Assembly (NCBI RefSeq): GCF_051014685.1
Contig: NC_135056.1
Coordinates: 8,574,001 to 8,638,000, forward strand
Reading direction: 5' to 3'
Length of the DNA: 64,000 nt
From: Ptiloglossa arizonensis
Taxonomy: Eukaryota; Arthropoda; Insecta; Hymenoptera; Colletidae
This document shows positions 48,836 through 61,884 of this stretch, piece by piece. Below the pieces are notes generated by a model, which worked only from the letters and a program-made list of their open reading frames with translations, was not told where the DNA came from and searched no databases. How positions within the stretch are numbered: position 1 is the stretch's first letter; each line of letters starts with the position of its first letter. Both the position numbers and the translations under genes were made by a program.

Positions 48836-50690
48836 CTTGATTTATGACACGATATTGAGCGCTAATATTTTACAATACGCAGTAAGTTATAAAGATTCGC
48901 GTGTATCCCATAAATTCGCAATATTACAGAAAATACGAGAGTGATAATCTTCTAGGAATTAATACGTGCGACGATTAAAGTCGACAATATTTTGAAATAC
49001 AACAATATTTGTTAAATTCGTTTACAAACAAACATTAATAAGTATAAAGTACAACGTCACTAGCAAGATTCATTAAAACTAGCAAATATTTCTCCGATCG
49101 CGTGAAACTTGCAAAATTGAAATAGCAACATATCCCTTTAACATAACATTGTTCTAGTACCCTTTCGTTACATTAATACATCATAATATTACAATAAAAT
49201 TCAATTCCTCCCCATCTGAATACTGTTATAATTAAAATTTCATGGATCGCAAAACGTTCACTTTACGATGGTCAAATGTTTAAACGAGTAATTAAATAAA
49301 TTAATAGCGTTACTTGGTTAAACCAATTGAATTGATTAAAAGCATTTTAAATTACACACCTCGTAAAATATTTACTTTTTAAACAGCCCGATATTTTCCA
49401 TCGCGATCGATTAATTAACGATTACCGTGCAACAGTTTAATAATAGACAGGGCGGTAGAATTTTGCTCGAAAAATGTTGAAAGAAGAAGAAGGAAGAAAA
49501 ATACTTGAAATATGGTTAAACGCTGTAACAATATGAAACGGTGCAGAAAAATCGAGGAGAAAAAAGAGTGAAATGCAAAGAGGGAAACGAGTGAAATGCA
49601 AAGCGTATAGAATATAAACCTAAGCCAAAGAGAAACGTACGTTGGAAGGGAGGAAAGCAAAATCCTAAGCTATTCTCAGAGATCCAGAATGAAATTGGAT
49701 ATATCAAGGAGGGCAGTAGAGAAAGACAGAGAAAACAGTCTCAGAGTCCTGTCACGGAAGTTTCTTGAAATTTTCCCTGCATACGTCGTATAGTTTCCAG
49801 CTGGCCAATCACAATATTCTTTCCGTAAAGTTATCCGTGACACACTGAATTATTACGTTACTTAACAAAGAGGATTATACCTCCGTAATATTTCTCCAAA
49901 GAATAATTGCTTTTGTTTCGACGAAAATCAATTCACGTTGGCTTAATAAACGACGGTGGAGTTACTTTAACGATATTTCCAGGTCGTTCGAACAATTTAT
50001 CAAAAGTCAATCCATTACGCGATTGTTACATTGTTAGATAGAATTCATAAAATTCCATATTATTAACTGTGCAATTATAAAATTGCGAGAAATTTCATAT
50101 TTGCACTTTTGCGATTGATTTCGACCCCTGGGACTACGGTGAAAAGAAATGATGAAATAATAACGCGCGTAGCAAGAACAAGCCAAGTTTGAATTTATTT
50201 GTTCCAAACATTTCGAGAACACATGCTCCTATTTTGGAACACATTTTTATTTTCGATTATTTCTATTTAAAACAAAAATAACATTCGAAGTGGAACTTGT
50301 TACCATTAACTCGGCTTGTTTCTGCTACATACACGATTGTCGAAAAAATCCTGTTGCGTCCTAAACGAACGCAATTATTTGCCCAGAATATACTGGAAAT
50401 GTAAAAAATTTTCTAGTTTCCTAACTTGTTAATTGGGAAAACGAGAATCTGAATATCTCAAAAACAATTATAGCTCGTGTATCTATATTCAGCGAGAATT
50501 TTTCGTTCGATTTTGCGAGTTCCACCCGCCTGTAAAAACAATAAATCTACAATCCTGAAACGTTCTCTATAAACACATAAATATATCGCGAGTAAACTAC
50601 CGATACACTGCTCTTGTCCACGATTATTATCAATGCCACGTTCTAACGTATAAAACTAATCGCGCAAAAATTTCACAGATTAATTTCAGG
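48836..50690. other. AT-rich spacer
   Basis: Nothing assignable was seen in this stretch. Confidence 0.4.
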
Positions 50691-51230
50691 CTTTCATCAT
50701 TCTTTCATAGACTCTGAAAAAGCGAAAATGGGTACTGAAATTCGACGTATTCCAGTCTCGAAACACGCGAAATCTTGATCTTTTTCTCTCGAAAGGACCA
50801 GCAAAGGTGATCCCTCGTCTTTCATCCGCGATGGAAACCAAAGAATCTTGAAGGTGTATGGTAATTTTATGGTGTCTTACGCCACGACCATGACCAGTGG
50901 CACGAACCGCAGGGATGTACTGCACTCGGGATCGCGATAAAAAGCCGATTGCCCGGACCGAACGAGGCGCTTTTCCAAGCGACGACGTATTCGTGGATTC
51001 ATTTGTCCATTTCTTCTTTCAACGCGGTTGCAAGAAGTCCGGGTGCCGGATATTCTTACCGAGGGCTACGTGCCACGACTACGGAACCGTCCTTTCAATC
51101 AATCGGTTCGAGCACCGCCACGATTATCGGCTTTCATTTGCCGGCTGAGGCAACTTCTAATGGCGAAAAATCCTACCTATTTTCCTCCGTCCCATTTCGT
51201 TTGTTTCGTGAAAAGGCGACAAAATGTATG
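50691..51230. other. GC-richer island, unassigned
   Basis: Three overlapping plus frames of 83-94 codons at 50897-51288 have no motif in any frame. Confidence 0.3.
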
Positions 51231-51720
51231 TGACCTTGATTTGTACAGTGTAAAAGAAGAAGGTGTGGTGAATGCAGATTTTATATAGTGGTAGAAAAGT
51301 GTGCAAGTAAAATTAAAAATAAACATTTGGGGTACGATTTTGTCAAGGATGTGAAAATCGTATCTATTCTATCCTTGGAAACAACTAAATAATTAATCGT
51401 ATATGGATAAGTAATCGAAATTTACAAACACAGTTTATAAACACTTTGTGTTTTGCTGAATAATATTTCCAATATGCAATTTATATTTTTTATCGAATAA
51501 TTGTACAGTATAAGGGGTTGGATGATCTTCGAAGGGTCTTAGTCGTTTCTTATTGTTTGCTAAAAATATGTTGACAAATATTTTTTAATAATACGACATT
51601 TATTTTCAATAGTATTTATCGAATGAATATAATAGTGAATTATAGTTTGCTCAAAAGTTTAAGACGTAAGTGGGAGAGAAGCTCTGTCTGTGCCCCCATC
51701 TCAAAATAATCTGAGCCTAT

Positions 51721-51767
51721 CCAAACCTAATCTAACTTAATCGATGGATTAAGTTAGGTTAGGCTGG
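51721..51767. repeat. Inverted pair of degenerate TTAGG arrays
   Basis: CCTAA TCTAA CTTAA on the left (51726-51740) faces TTAAG TTAGG TTAGG on the right (51749-51763) across a short GATCGATGGATC-like centre. They form a long imperfect hairpin with about 20-bp arms. TTAGG is the telomeric repeat of most insects, so this may be a tiny interstitial telomeric sequence in head-to-head orientation, or just a palindromic element. Confidence 0.55.
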
Positions 51768-52757
51768 ATCGATAGTTCGTTAGGCGACCGATCACCCAAG
51801 CTTGAATTCAAGATCATTGCTCGCCTTTAATCGAAACAATGCTTGTTTCAAACTGAAACAATTCTCCATGTATATCAAAATATACGTCCAGCAATTCTAC
51901 GTATAGAAAGAAGTTCTTACAAATAATGACTTTTGTCGAGTAATTACCGAAAATATATGTTATATTTTTCAAACTTTTCTAGTTATTGACTTTTTACCTA
52001 AAAATAGTGGACAGGTAGAACTGTTTGGAGGTTATTCGAGAGTGTGTACTTTACAACATGCGTCAATATTAAGATTACCCGAACTAAATCCCATAAACTG
52101 TATAACTACCAAAGATTTATTTCCATAAAGATCGAACGATGCTTCAAACTTCGTAGGTTTTATCCACTTATGGGTGGTAGAACTTTGTGGAGAGTGATTC
52201 TACGTGTAAAAATAAATCGAAAACGATTTTATGGAGTACGTGTGCGATTGAGTACGATTTGGCCAGCACGTCTGACTATTACTTGTTGATTCTACTTGAG
52301 CTGGTATTTGTAGACATTGACGGTGGCACGATATCATCTATTTCAATTGGTTCTAATTAGTTAAAAGATAATAAGAGATCAGAAAAACAGATAAGATTAT
52401 ACTATCATTAATGTTTCCAGATACCAACATAAGTAGAAATTTTTAAAATTGTATTTCTCAAAAATCATTACTTGTTTTTAACACCAGTTTCGATTTCTGG
52501 TTTCAACATATTTATTTCGATTAAAATATTTTAATTTACCAAAATTACTATGTTTCCTTTACATTTCAAGTTTGCCTACTTTTATCAGTTGCTTTTTTAT
52601 TCAATCTATTTGTGAAATACACAAACCTACTGAAAAAATGAGAAAAAGGTTTTATTTCATTTTCTTTTATCGTAAATAATGTTTCTAATGTTAAATATTT
52701 GTTTTGAGGATTCGCGTAGACGTCACTATGTTTTAAAACTCCGCAACCGTTTGTTAT

Positions 52758-52828
52758 ACAAATTTATAATATTCATTACAGCGTTGCAAACATATATTTT
52801 ACAAATGTATAATATTTGTCACAGCGTT
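52758..52828. repeat. Short direct duplication, 43-bp spacing
   Basis: ACAAATTTATAATATTCATT at 52758 is echoed by ACAAATGTATAATATTTGTC at 52801, and both are followed by ACAGCGTT. Confidence 0.8.
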
Positions 52829-53444
52829 TATTAAATGTACTGTACTCTTCTTTTTTCTATGTATAATTTCGTAGAAAATATGCTACATTTATTTATAGCT
52901 TTTTTGGTTACAGGTAATGGAATTTGAAGTTTGTTACGATAGAACACGACCATGATTTCCTTTCGATCGAAACTTAATTCGGTCGTTCTGATTTTTCCAG
53001 TGGCACACGTTTCATTATCACAGCGACAGAATTTCATTTAAATATGATAAAATATTTAAGCCAAATACGAACGAGAAAACTATAATATTACTTATTAGAA
53101 ATTTGATGCGACCCTCGCACTGAATCAATAACAAATCATTTCATCTGTCATCATTTACAAAACTATCCATTATCTAGTACAAAATCTTGAATACTCGATC
53201 CCACTAGAAATATACTCAAAGTGTTTAATTTTATAAATTCGAGAAAATATTATGATATTTGATTAAAAAAAACATCGTCTATGGTAAAAGAAAGCCTAAC
53301 GTTTAAGGATTGAATAATTCGAGTACAAATCTTGAAAGAACCACCTACCAAATGATCACTCTTTACTTATCAATATACACTCCGGACAAATAAAAATATA
53401 CGCAACACTTTTCAGAATCTACACACTACACTTCTCAAGATCTA

Positions 53445-53496
53445 ATAGGTTGTTCAATAAGTTTTATCGAACGACAAAACTTATCGAACAACCTAG
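53445..53496. mobile_element. Minimal mariner-like palindrome (two TIRs only)
   Basis: Two 25-bp arms, ATAGGTTGTTCAATAAGTTTT and its near-perfect complement, are separated by only two bases. The 52-bp unit is flanked by TA at 53443-53444 and 53497-53498. The arms differ at three positions. This is the shape expected of a mariner-type element that has lost all internal sequence. The same right end occurs at 54743. Confidence 0.8.
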
Positions 53497-53639
53497 TATA
53501 TACCACATATTATACATTCCAAGAAAGAATGCTAAAAAAAAAGTACCATTCGTTCAAAAATCCCTCGTTCCTATTCTCCGTATTTAAACCGGTATTTAAA
53601 CAACCCTGTAAAATACTCGTAGCACCAACAGCAATCAAC

Positions 53640-54520
53640 AACTAACTCGCAACCGTAAACAATCCAAGACTTCTTCGGGTCTCTGTAAAAATGTGGGAAC
53701 TCTTTTCTCCGATTTCTTCCCCCTCCGTCTCCGTGTTCTCTTTCGCGAAACTTGGCAGTTGCAGGAGATCCCTTCGTTCTCGTTTGAACGGTCGCGCGGC
53801 AATCGGCTGGAAGCTGAGCGTTTCGTTACGAATCGTTCCTTGAAACGATTTTTCGATATCGAGAACAAGCTCGAGTGTTCACAGGGGCGACGATTAAAAC
53901 GAGAGTTTCGTAACGGCGCGTAAAGAAACCCACGGACTTTCGGGGGACCCGTTTCCGCTCGGTGGAATCTTCGAAAGTCGAGGAGATTCGATCGTTTCAG
54001 CTTCGTGTTTCCTCTTGATTCATTCGTCTACGTCTGTTGCAAAGACAGACGACATCGCCGGGGAGACAATAGATACGTGCCCGGCATGCGAAATTTTTCT
54101 TTTGTTCCGTCGGTGATGGGTAGCGACGATTCTTACGCGACGAAGCCACGATGACTTCGACCGCCGCATCTGCGTCCGCCTCGGCTTCGGCACGAGCGGG
54201 TAAAAGTTCCATAACCACCCTCAGAACCCCGACAAACTCCCCCCGTAGCCCCGGAGACGTTAATTAATTGCCACGACGGAGATTACACTCAGAAACGGGA
54301 TTGCCAGACGCGGGAACGCTTGGCTTTTAATTTGAAGCGTTTAGCTCTCGGCGATTCAAGGACGGACGCTATTAAGTTTCGGACCTTACTAGCGTAACGC
54401 GATTTTCCCGCGCGAGGAGGCGCTGCGATCGCGGAGGGACTCGTACGGCGCCATTTTTTGCCCTACGTCCGAGTGCGGATAGTTACGAATCGAATTATAC
54501 CTTGTGGTACATGTCGTGAG
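53640..54520. other. GC-rich island with an AT-rich homeodomain-type core
   Basis: One of the most GC- and CpG-rich blocks in the window. It contains TTAATTAATTGCC at about 54261, the kind of AT core bound by homeodomain proteins. The 73-78-codon frames at 53635-54218 have no domain. A conserved enhancer-like element is possible but unproven. Confidence 0.35.
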
Positions 54521-54556
54521 AATTTTGCCTTTTTATCGAACAATTTGCGAGTGTGG

Positions 54557-54768
54557 TAATAGGTTGCTTGTTTTGTCGTTCGATAAGAAATAGAGCTATT
54601 AGGTTCGTCGTTTTATTTCTTCGAAGATGGTACTACTGTTTGACGAACATGTGTGAAATTTCATGTAGATCTGTCGACTCGTTCGTAGATTTACAGTTGT
54701 TCGAAGTTGAAGAGTCATAGTAGTTTTTTTACAGTGGAAGAAACGACAAAACTTATGGAACAACCTAG
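54557..54768 (+). mobile_element. Degenerate mariner-like remnant
   Basis: The right end (ACGACAAAACTTATGGAACA followed by ACCTA, then GTA) matches the right TIR of the 53.4 kb palindrome. A left boundary is suggested by TAATAGGTTG at 54557, followed by TTTTGTCG and TTCGATAAG words in rearranged order. TTAGGTTCGTCGTTTTATTT at 54599 is another possible left end. No transposase sequence is left. Confidence 0.45.
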
Positions 54769-54770
54769 TA

Positions 54771-57700
54771 TATATACCACAAGATGGAGGATAAACGAAA
54801 TTAGGTAAACAGCGAAATTAAGGAAGGAAGAGTACAACGAGGGGTGGTGAGAATGAAGTTCTGCTGTAGCAACTTACTTTTGGAAATTATTTAAAATTGA
54901 ATGTAACGATCTTCTTTTACACGGTAAATAAACGAAACGATCGATATTACTGCTCTCTGAAATCAGTACACAGGTCGGTTAACTCGAAAACTTGAAGAAG
55001 CATAGTAGGTTATCTCGTTTGTTGCAAGTCACTCTATTTCATTTAGAAATGTGTAAAATTTAAAGCAAATCCATAAGGGGAATTTCGCATATTTCGAGCA
55101 GCCGTTAATTATTTCCGGCTTATGAAACTCGAATACTTTTTATTCCACTTTAAACCGTGTGATATAATATTATTCTTATCTTCGATTGCATCGTATATTT
55201 CTTGCTCGAGTATTTTTCTGTTGGTTGGCAACTACGAATCGTTACTTTAATCGCTGAAAATATATCGCGAGCAAATTCTTTGGAAACCTTTTTGCAACTG
55301 TTAAGTATTTAATATTACACCTTTTTCGACCTTTCGACTGGGTGGTAAAGAGTATTAAAGGATTTAAAATTTGAGTTTGTCTTCGCTTTAACGATCCCAT
55401 TAGTTATCGTGAGAAAACGTTATCCACTATGTCGCCTGTTATAGTGATTTATATTGAAGATGTAAAATCAAAATTATCGGACACGTCAATTCCGAAATAT
55501 TTACGAAAAGCTGCTGTCGTAGCCACTCCGGTCGCTGAAATTGTAAACACTGTTTCGGCGAAGTTATTTTCAATGAAATAATGGAAAAAGTTTACGATTA
55601 AAATTTTATTGAAAAGTCTGGAATTTTAACCACTCCCAGAGTAATTTCATGCTTGAAAAAGTGATTGACGTAAGGAATCGAATCCAATTTTCTTGTTTAG
55701 CGACATCTGTGTATTGTACGCAACTGGTGCCAATCAAAATGACGTATATTGTGCACATAATTGCATGCACTGCGAATTTGAATTATTCAGGAAACAATTT
55801 CAGAAAAAAAGAAATTCTCAATTAGTTTTATAAATTTCTAACTTCCTAGAGTTTCTGTCTTTTTTCCCCATTCTCTGTTACTAAAATAATTCGAAATTCG
55901 ATGAAAAATGAAATAACAGAGACACGTATTTCTCAAGATTTTTACTATCGATCGAGATTGCTAAATACGTTTTATATAACTTAACATGTATGGTTAAAAA
56001 ATGAAAATTGAACCTAGACAAAAATTATTTCAAAAATATTGTATTTTCGTGACTATCGTAACACATTCTTTGGGTACGATTCTTTCAAATTTTTCTTCGA
56101 GTAAGGCCTTCAAGTAAATTATTAACCTCTTCACCCTTGTTTAGTAACCCGACAATATTTCTTCGGCCACCGTAAGGACAGAAGACGTCAGATTGTTAAA
56201 CACTGCAGTTACTTCACAAAGCGCGCGCAAAAAAACTATGTACACGAATGTCTCGAGTCGTACAATCGAGTTATGGTTCTTATGGCCGTATTCGAGCCCT
56301 CAGGGTTTGTCAGCTACATTTACCATGCCGAAGCTCGTGCAATTCGATAAAGTACCGCACGGCGGATTTTGCTGCCGGTTACTTTTTGCTCGAGAAAAAG
56401 TGTCTCGAGAGACGACTTCGTTTTAGCAGGTAGTGAAGTGAATAACCGAAAGGCAAACGCGATGGCAAAAAATAAATGGACGTGGGCGAACTTTGAATAC
56501 CGGTAACGCAGGAATTCTATTTCTTCCGCGGAATTTCTTCGATCTCTGACCGATTACATTCGGACCGGTCGACCTCTTTGCGTTGATCTCCGGGTCAGAT
56601 TAAACTTTAATCGATTACGCAAAGGAAAAACCGTGCGACCCATGGAATCGAACTCGACGAAAATCTGTCCCGAGCGAACTTTGCCTACGACGATTGACTC
56701 TGTTGTTGGTCGAAAAAATTCAATTTCATTTGTTCGCAAGCAGTTTATTCTTCTCATATCGATAAGAGTATATCGCGAACGCGCAGTAAGGAAATTTCGA
56801 GATCGGTACAAAAATTGATCGGAGAATGTTCTTTTCGAAAAATATTGTACTTATCGATAGTTTCTACTTGAAGTATTAAACCATCGTCGTTGAGAATGAC
56901 AGGGGTGTAGTATCAATCTTTGGTGCAGCAACGATGTTAAACGTATAGGTGAAAAGAGAATTATTTCTTTTCATATCGAAGAAAATTATTATTACGATAT
57001 ATCGATCGAACATTTTCGTTTCGTATTGGGTCATTTTATAAATGTTTCCATATTTAAGTGTGTGTAGTTTTAGCTCAATGTAAGCGTATATAAATATAGT
57101 CTTATAGGTTCAGAGTACAAAATTCTTTAGCTACTGTGTATTATACTTCTATATGTTTGGTTTTTTATCAGTGGTTATGAGGCTTGAAGCAAATAATGTT
57201 TCTTTTTAACTGAAAAACAAACGTAAAGAAAATTCATATTAGGTATCCTCTGTTTCTTGAATTTGATCGAGAAGAATGATTATGTCATTGTGCTTGCTGC
57301 AACGAGTAACATAATTAATGGTACTTGTTTTATAGTTAAGTGAAACATTATGAAAATCGAAATCTTGGCCGATCGAGACTTTTTAAAATTGACATCAAAC
57401 GAGTTTAAAATGAAGGAGACATTGGTAATAGATGAATCATTTTAGATGGCCTCTCTGTGGATAATTAATATTTAATTTGTATATATTCTCCTTGAGCACA
57501 ATTCACCGGAACAAAAATATACAAGAACTTGTGAAACGATCAGGTGATATGAGATTATGTTATGAATTTTGAATGGCTTAAAAATTAAAACAAATTGTTG
57601 ATAACATTGGAGAATTTCGTGAGAGCAGCTAGTCAAAAGGAACCGACAGGTCATTTTTCTTCTCGAGATACGTTGAACATACGTGACATGGTTACTCGGC

Positions 57701-58080
57701 ACGTTTTATATTACAACCCATGTACGGGTCACAATATTATAAAAAGAAAATCGACAGTCTGGCGCTGGAGGAAAGTGAGTTGAGCGTGAACTATGTAGCA
57801 GAAAGTTGGAGAAAATTGCAGGATACGATGTCGCGCACTGCAGAAAAGGAGAATGCAGTGGATGGTTAATTTGTTGTAAATATATACGTTTCTCGATGCG
57901 ACGAGGCAACGGTAAACTAGCAAACGGCGATGCAATTATTCCCATTTGAAATATAATTATGCTGTATGGTTTCGTATTACAACTCGAGAAATAATAATTG
58001 TAGTAGTGGAAGTAAACAAAGCTATTACGTTTTCCTTAAGTTCGATTTTCCTCGATGAAATATATGTTATACAATAGGTT
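54771..58080. other. AT-rich spacer
   Basis: No gene or repeat was assigned. A moderately GC-richer part at 56150-56820 holds frames of 61-85 codons on both strands, none with a motif. Confidence 0.4.
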
Positions 58081-58117
58081 GTTACAGTAAGTCAATTTGT
58101 TACAGTATATGCCTTAA

Positions 58118-58314
58118 TTTTGTAATAAGATAAAATGTATCATATTACATTGTACCGAATGTATAAATTATTACGTACTTTAGTATATCGTACCGGATAT
58201 ATTAGTTACTATGTAACTTATTACATAGTTTGGAATCTATAAGTTATTATACAACTTATCACATTGTGTGGAATATATAAGTTATCATATAACTTATTAT
58301 ATTATACCGAATAG
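58118..58314. repeat. 38-bp AT-rich tandem repeat, about five units
   Basis: Units of 37-39 bp start near 58118, 58157, 58196, 58233 and 58271. Several contain their own small palindromes, for example AAGTTATTATACAACTT. Identity falls from right to left. Confidence 0.82.
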
Positions 58315-58404
58315 AATTCCAAACTTAAGAAAACATAATAAATTTACTCGCAAGATTACTACAATCGTGTGCTTTACATTCTATAAAAAATATACAAAAT
58401 ACGA

Positions 58405-58932
58405 TCAGAAAGGATAGGTGACCGCGAAAAATTGTCGGATTGAAATGAAATTAACGAAAGACAAAATGCAATATGCAGGTGCCTCTTTTCTTTTCGGAAG
58501 TGGTGCGAGTTCCCCAAGTTCCGAGACCATTATTTCAAACCGTGTCACGAGCTTAAAAAAAGGCCAAGAATCCGTCAGGTGACATCTTCGCGGAGAAAAA
58601 TCGATAACAATATAGTATGAAAACGTCAATGCCCTATCTCCCGTTACAAGAACCCCAAGTTCTAAATCTTCGAGACTAATTGTTCGAAAATACCATCGTC
58701 TCGAGAGAAAAGTGTTCCCAATCCGGGCAGATATCTGCGGACATAAATTTTCCACGTTAACGTTCCAAAATAATTCCCAGTTAAAGACAGGGTAGCCAGC
58801 TGTCTCTCTCCCGAGCAACGAGTGGAACAAAACAACGCTAATGCTGCCCCTCAGGATGCACCGGAACCATCTTACCAGCTGGGTGTCTCGCGTACCGTGG
58901 AAATTTCGTCGCGAATTTCGGTCGAATGCCAT
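58405..58932 (-). other. 175-codon open frame, unrecognised
   Basis: The longest ATG-initiated frame that is not driven by a microsatellite starts at 58932 and ends at 58405. The peptide has no low-complexity runs. A moderately hydrophobic patch (ILRGSISVVLFHSLLG) lies near residue 35, and LEDLELGVLVTGDRALTFSY lies near the middle. I recognise no domain, signal peptide or catalytic motif. The GC-rich block upstream on the minus strand (58933-59700) could serve as a promoter. One frame of this length in 64 kb is compatible with chance in a GC-richer island, so I do not call it a gene. Confidence 0.15.
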
Positions 58933-59700
58933 TCAAATTTAGAATAACTCGCATAACGCGCGCCGTTGCGCGCGAGCGTTCACTGGCTCGCTGGTGCACG
59001 CACGAACGCAAACTCGAAAGCTGTTCACTGTCGGTGACACGTAGCCGCGCCAAGGATGCAAGGTCGTTGATGCAATTGTACCAGCACTTCGTACGTATGT
59101 ATGTGCATCGGAAGCCGATGCACGCCACGTTAAAGGGTATAACGAGTCCTCGTGCGCACGCGATAATTACAAGCCTCGCGTACATACGCGGAAAGCACGC
59201 GTGGATTGCGTTATGACATAATTATTGCGCGCTGCCCCGGCGGCGATACTGTGTAACATCGTGACAATACACCCTACGGCGATACGTCACGCCGTGTGTC
59301 TACTCCATACGCAATTACAGCGCGTTATGCTTCGTTCGTGGTTGTAAAGGCTCGCGGTGACGTATAAAACGAGACCGTGCCCATGGGTCACGGAGGCCGG
59401 CTCCCATCGCATCGAAAGTGCATCGTCTTGTAGGACGTAACGAGATACGGATGTCCAGAAATTACGGGAACCGTTAAGCGGATCTCTGCGCCGGTACGTT
59501 TCGAATACTTACGCGTTCAAGAGCAAACGTATTCTCATTTTAGCCCGTGTAGTTGCTGCACCTGAGTGTACTCGAGCGCACGGCTAATAATATTCTCGAT
59601 CTACGTACCGGGTATTATTGCTTCGTTGATTCGAATAACTGCGCGCACGTCACGCGCCTACTTAAGTTTATGCGATTGGTTTAGACGAAGGATTAAGTGA
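58933..59700. other. CpG-rich island, promoter-like
   Basis: Very dense in CpG and alternating GCGCGC words near 58960. TATAAAAC occurs at about 59361 within GTGACGTATAAAACGAGACC, a plausible TATA box on the + strand, but no transcript start can be confirmed. It includes repeat R4 copy A. Confidence 0.4.
59175..59330 (+). repeat. Dispersed repeat R4, copy A
   Basis: Matches 61885-62015 in the same orientation. GCGTTATGACATAATTATT with a following TGCCCC, and ATACGTCACGCCGTGTGTCT followed by a CATACGC word, have clear counterparts there. The copies are 2.7 kb apart and diverged. Confidence 0.65.
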
Positions 59701-61884
59701 CATTACACTGGGGGATCATTTTATTTACTTGGTAGGGTGGAACAGTTACTCACACGTTAAGGATTGGTTGTAACATTATTGAGTGGTTTATTTATCTTTA
59801 TCGATTAGAAGTATATGTCTTTTGCTACGACCTTTACTATTATTTACGAATTCATTAATTTTACTATTATTATTATTCTCACCCATAAAAGCCATTGAAT
59901 TACGATCGTTAATGGTTATTACTATGTCTATATTACGTAAAGATTTACATTTTAGAGAATTCAAAAAATCTATATAAAAATATTTAAAAAATCGTGACAA
60001 AGTGTGAACTTTTTGCGAACTCGCGATATTCTACAGTACGCGTACAGGAAGTTTGCGTCTGTAGTTATGGAAAATTCCATTTATTCAGAGATCATCTTTT
60101 CAGGCACGAACAAGATACACAAATATGTCTGTCCTGTACACGCCTGAGGGGATGGTTCGCGAACGAATAGCACCAGCCATAACTCCAGATACAATCTGTT
60201 CGCACGCGTATTATACATGTGTTGTTTGGAGTATCGTGGTTCGAATGTGTGATATGATATCTAATTTAGCCCCGATGTACGTACAATGTTAACAGGACAT
60301 TAATACGACATTTGTTGCACTTCCTTAACCGATGTTAATGAGAATTAACACTATTTTTAAACATTTGTCAGAATTTGGGTAGTTGATTGATACTTTCAAG
60401 AGATACGTACAATTTAAAATACGTTTATAAATCTACTTCCCCCGAGGTGTTTTCTGATAGCGATACGCGTAACGATACAAAAAATTCGAACGTCCGTAGA
60501 AATTTGAAGACAGTCTAAAAAGCGAAAACTAGTTTTACTTTCAAAAACTATGGAAAGCGGAAAAATCGGTCTTACGGTTCACTGGGCCTTGAAACCAGAA
60601 TCATTGTCATGAAGTTCTTTCATAGAACACACCGAGTTGCGTTTGTGTGCGGTGCTCAATTACGAAACGTTGTACGTACGTTCGTACGAAAACACAGTCC
60701 AGTAGAAAACGACAACGTAAATGGAATCGCGCTGCTCGTAGATTGCTTTTTATTGTGTTAAACTGAAATTTTCTGCGAATAGTTTCAAACGATGCGATCA
60801 CGCTGCCGTGAGTACTCGCTTCGTTTTCGATAGTATTATCCAATTTGTCCGCACGATTTCGTTGCAAATAGGATCTATTTTTTAAATCAAAAAGCAAACA
60901 TATTGTCGGCCACCGAAATTTTTCCAACACGATTAAAACATATTTTTGATTCGTCGATACGTATTCGTTTCCATGATCTGTGTTTCAAGAGTATTTTTCA
61001 AAAACTCTTCATTCGTTTAAAGTCACATCGGTTTGAGAATCACTAGTGACAATTGTGCATTTTTAAATGTTTTTTCATTTAATAGATTCGTTAAATTGTG
61101 AAAAATATATATTAAATATTATAAAAATCGTTTAACGAAAGATGGATGATCTTGAAATGTTTCGAACATTGTGCGTTTAAAAAGCGTCGTTTTAAATATA
61201 AAACTTCTGTATGTTGCCAATGAACGACGTGTACCCTGCATTGAATCGACAGATGGGTGAACATTGTCGATATTATTTTTAAGTTCTGACATCTTTGTTT
61301 TCAAACAATTTTCAGATCGTTTTATACAATTTCTGCACGTGCTTTTATAAATAACACTGTTTATGTTTAATTTTTCTTTCCCACTATCGCAAACGATTGA
61401 CGTTCGATTTGTTTTGTTAACTACTTCGAAGGTTCTCATAAATTCATTCATCGAAGGGCTGTCGCTTAACTTCTTCCTCGTGAACAACTCGTACAAATAA
61501 TATCGCTCGACGATATTATGATTCAAAACGCATCAAAAGTATTCATATATTTATGAACTGTTTTTTTTCTTTTCGGATACAAGAAAAGGTTTTAAATATT
61601 AAAAAGAAAATACATGGAAAGCTTTGTATCGCGTAATCTCTATTCTTCTAAAATATGGATATAAAAAGGTTCGAACCCTCTTTCAACCAGCTTCTATAAA
61701 ATGCAATGTATCTTGTGCGTGTATCTACATTCGGTTTTTCTTGTTCCCCTCGATGTAACGTATAAACTCGTAAAATAAAAGATAAATTAAAAAAAAGCGA
61801 TCTCTTCAATTTTTGCGCATCCCTTTCGGAGAAGATCGATCGTGTGTAAACAAAACGCGAGGAACTTGCAACAATTGTTGACGT

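Noticed and set aside
61119..61526. 135-codon minus-strand frame in AT-rich DNA
   Set aside because: Has an ATG and a stop but no motif, no island or promoter context and no splice signals. It cannot be separated from chance.
61669..61681. GGTTCGAACCCTC, resembling a tRNA B box
   Set aside because: No T-stem pairing, no A box at the right distance and no acceptor stem. A similar word at 15270 fails the same tests.
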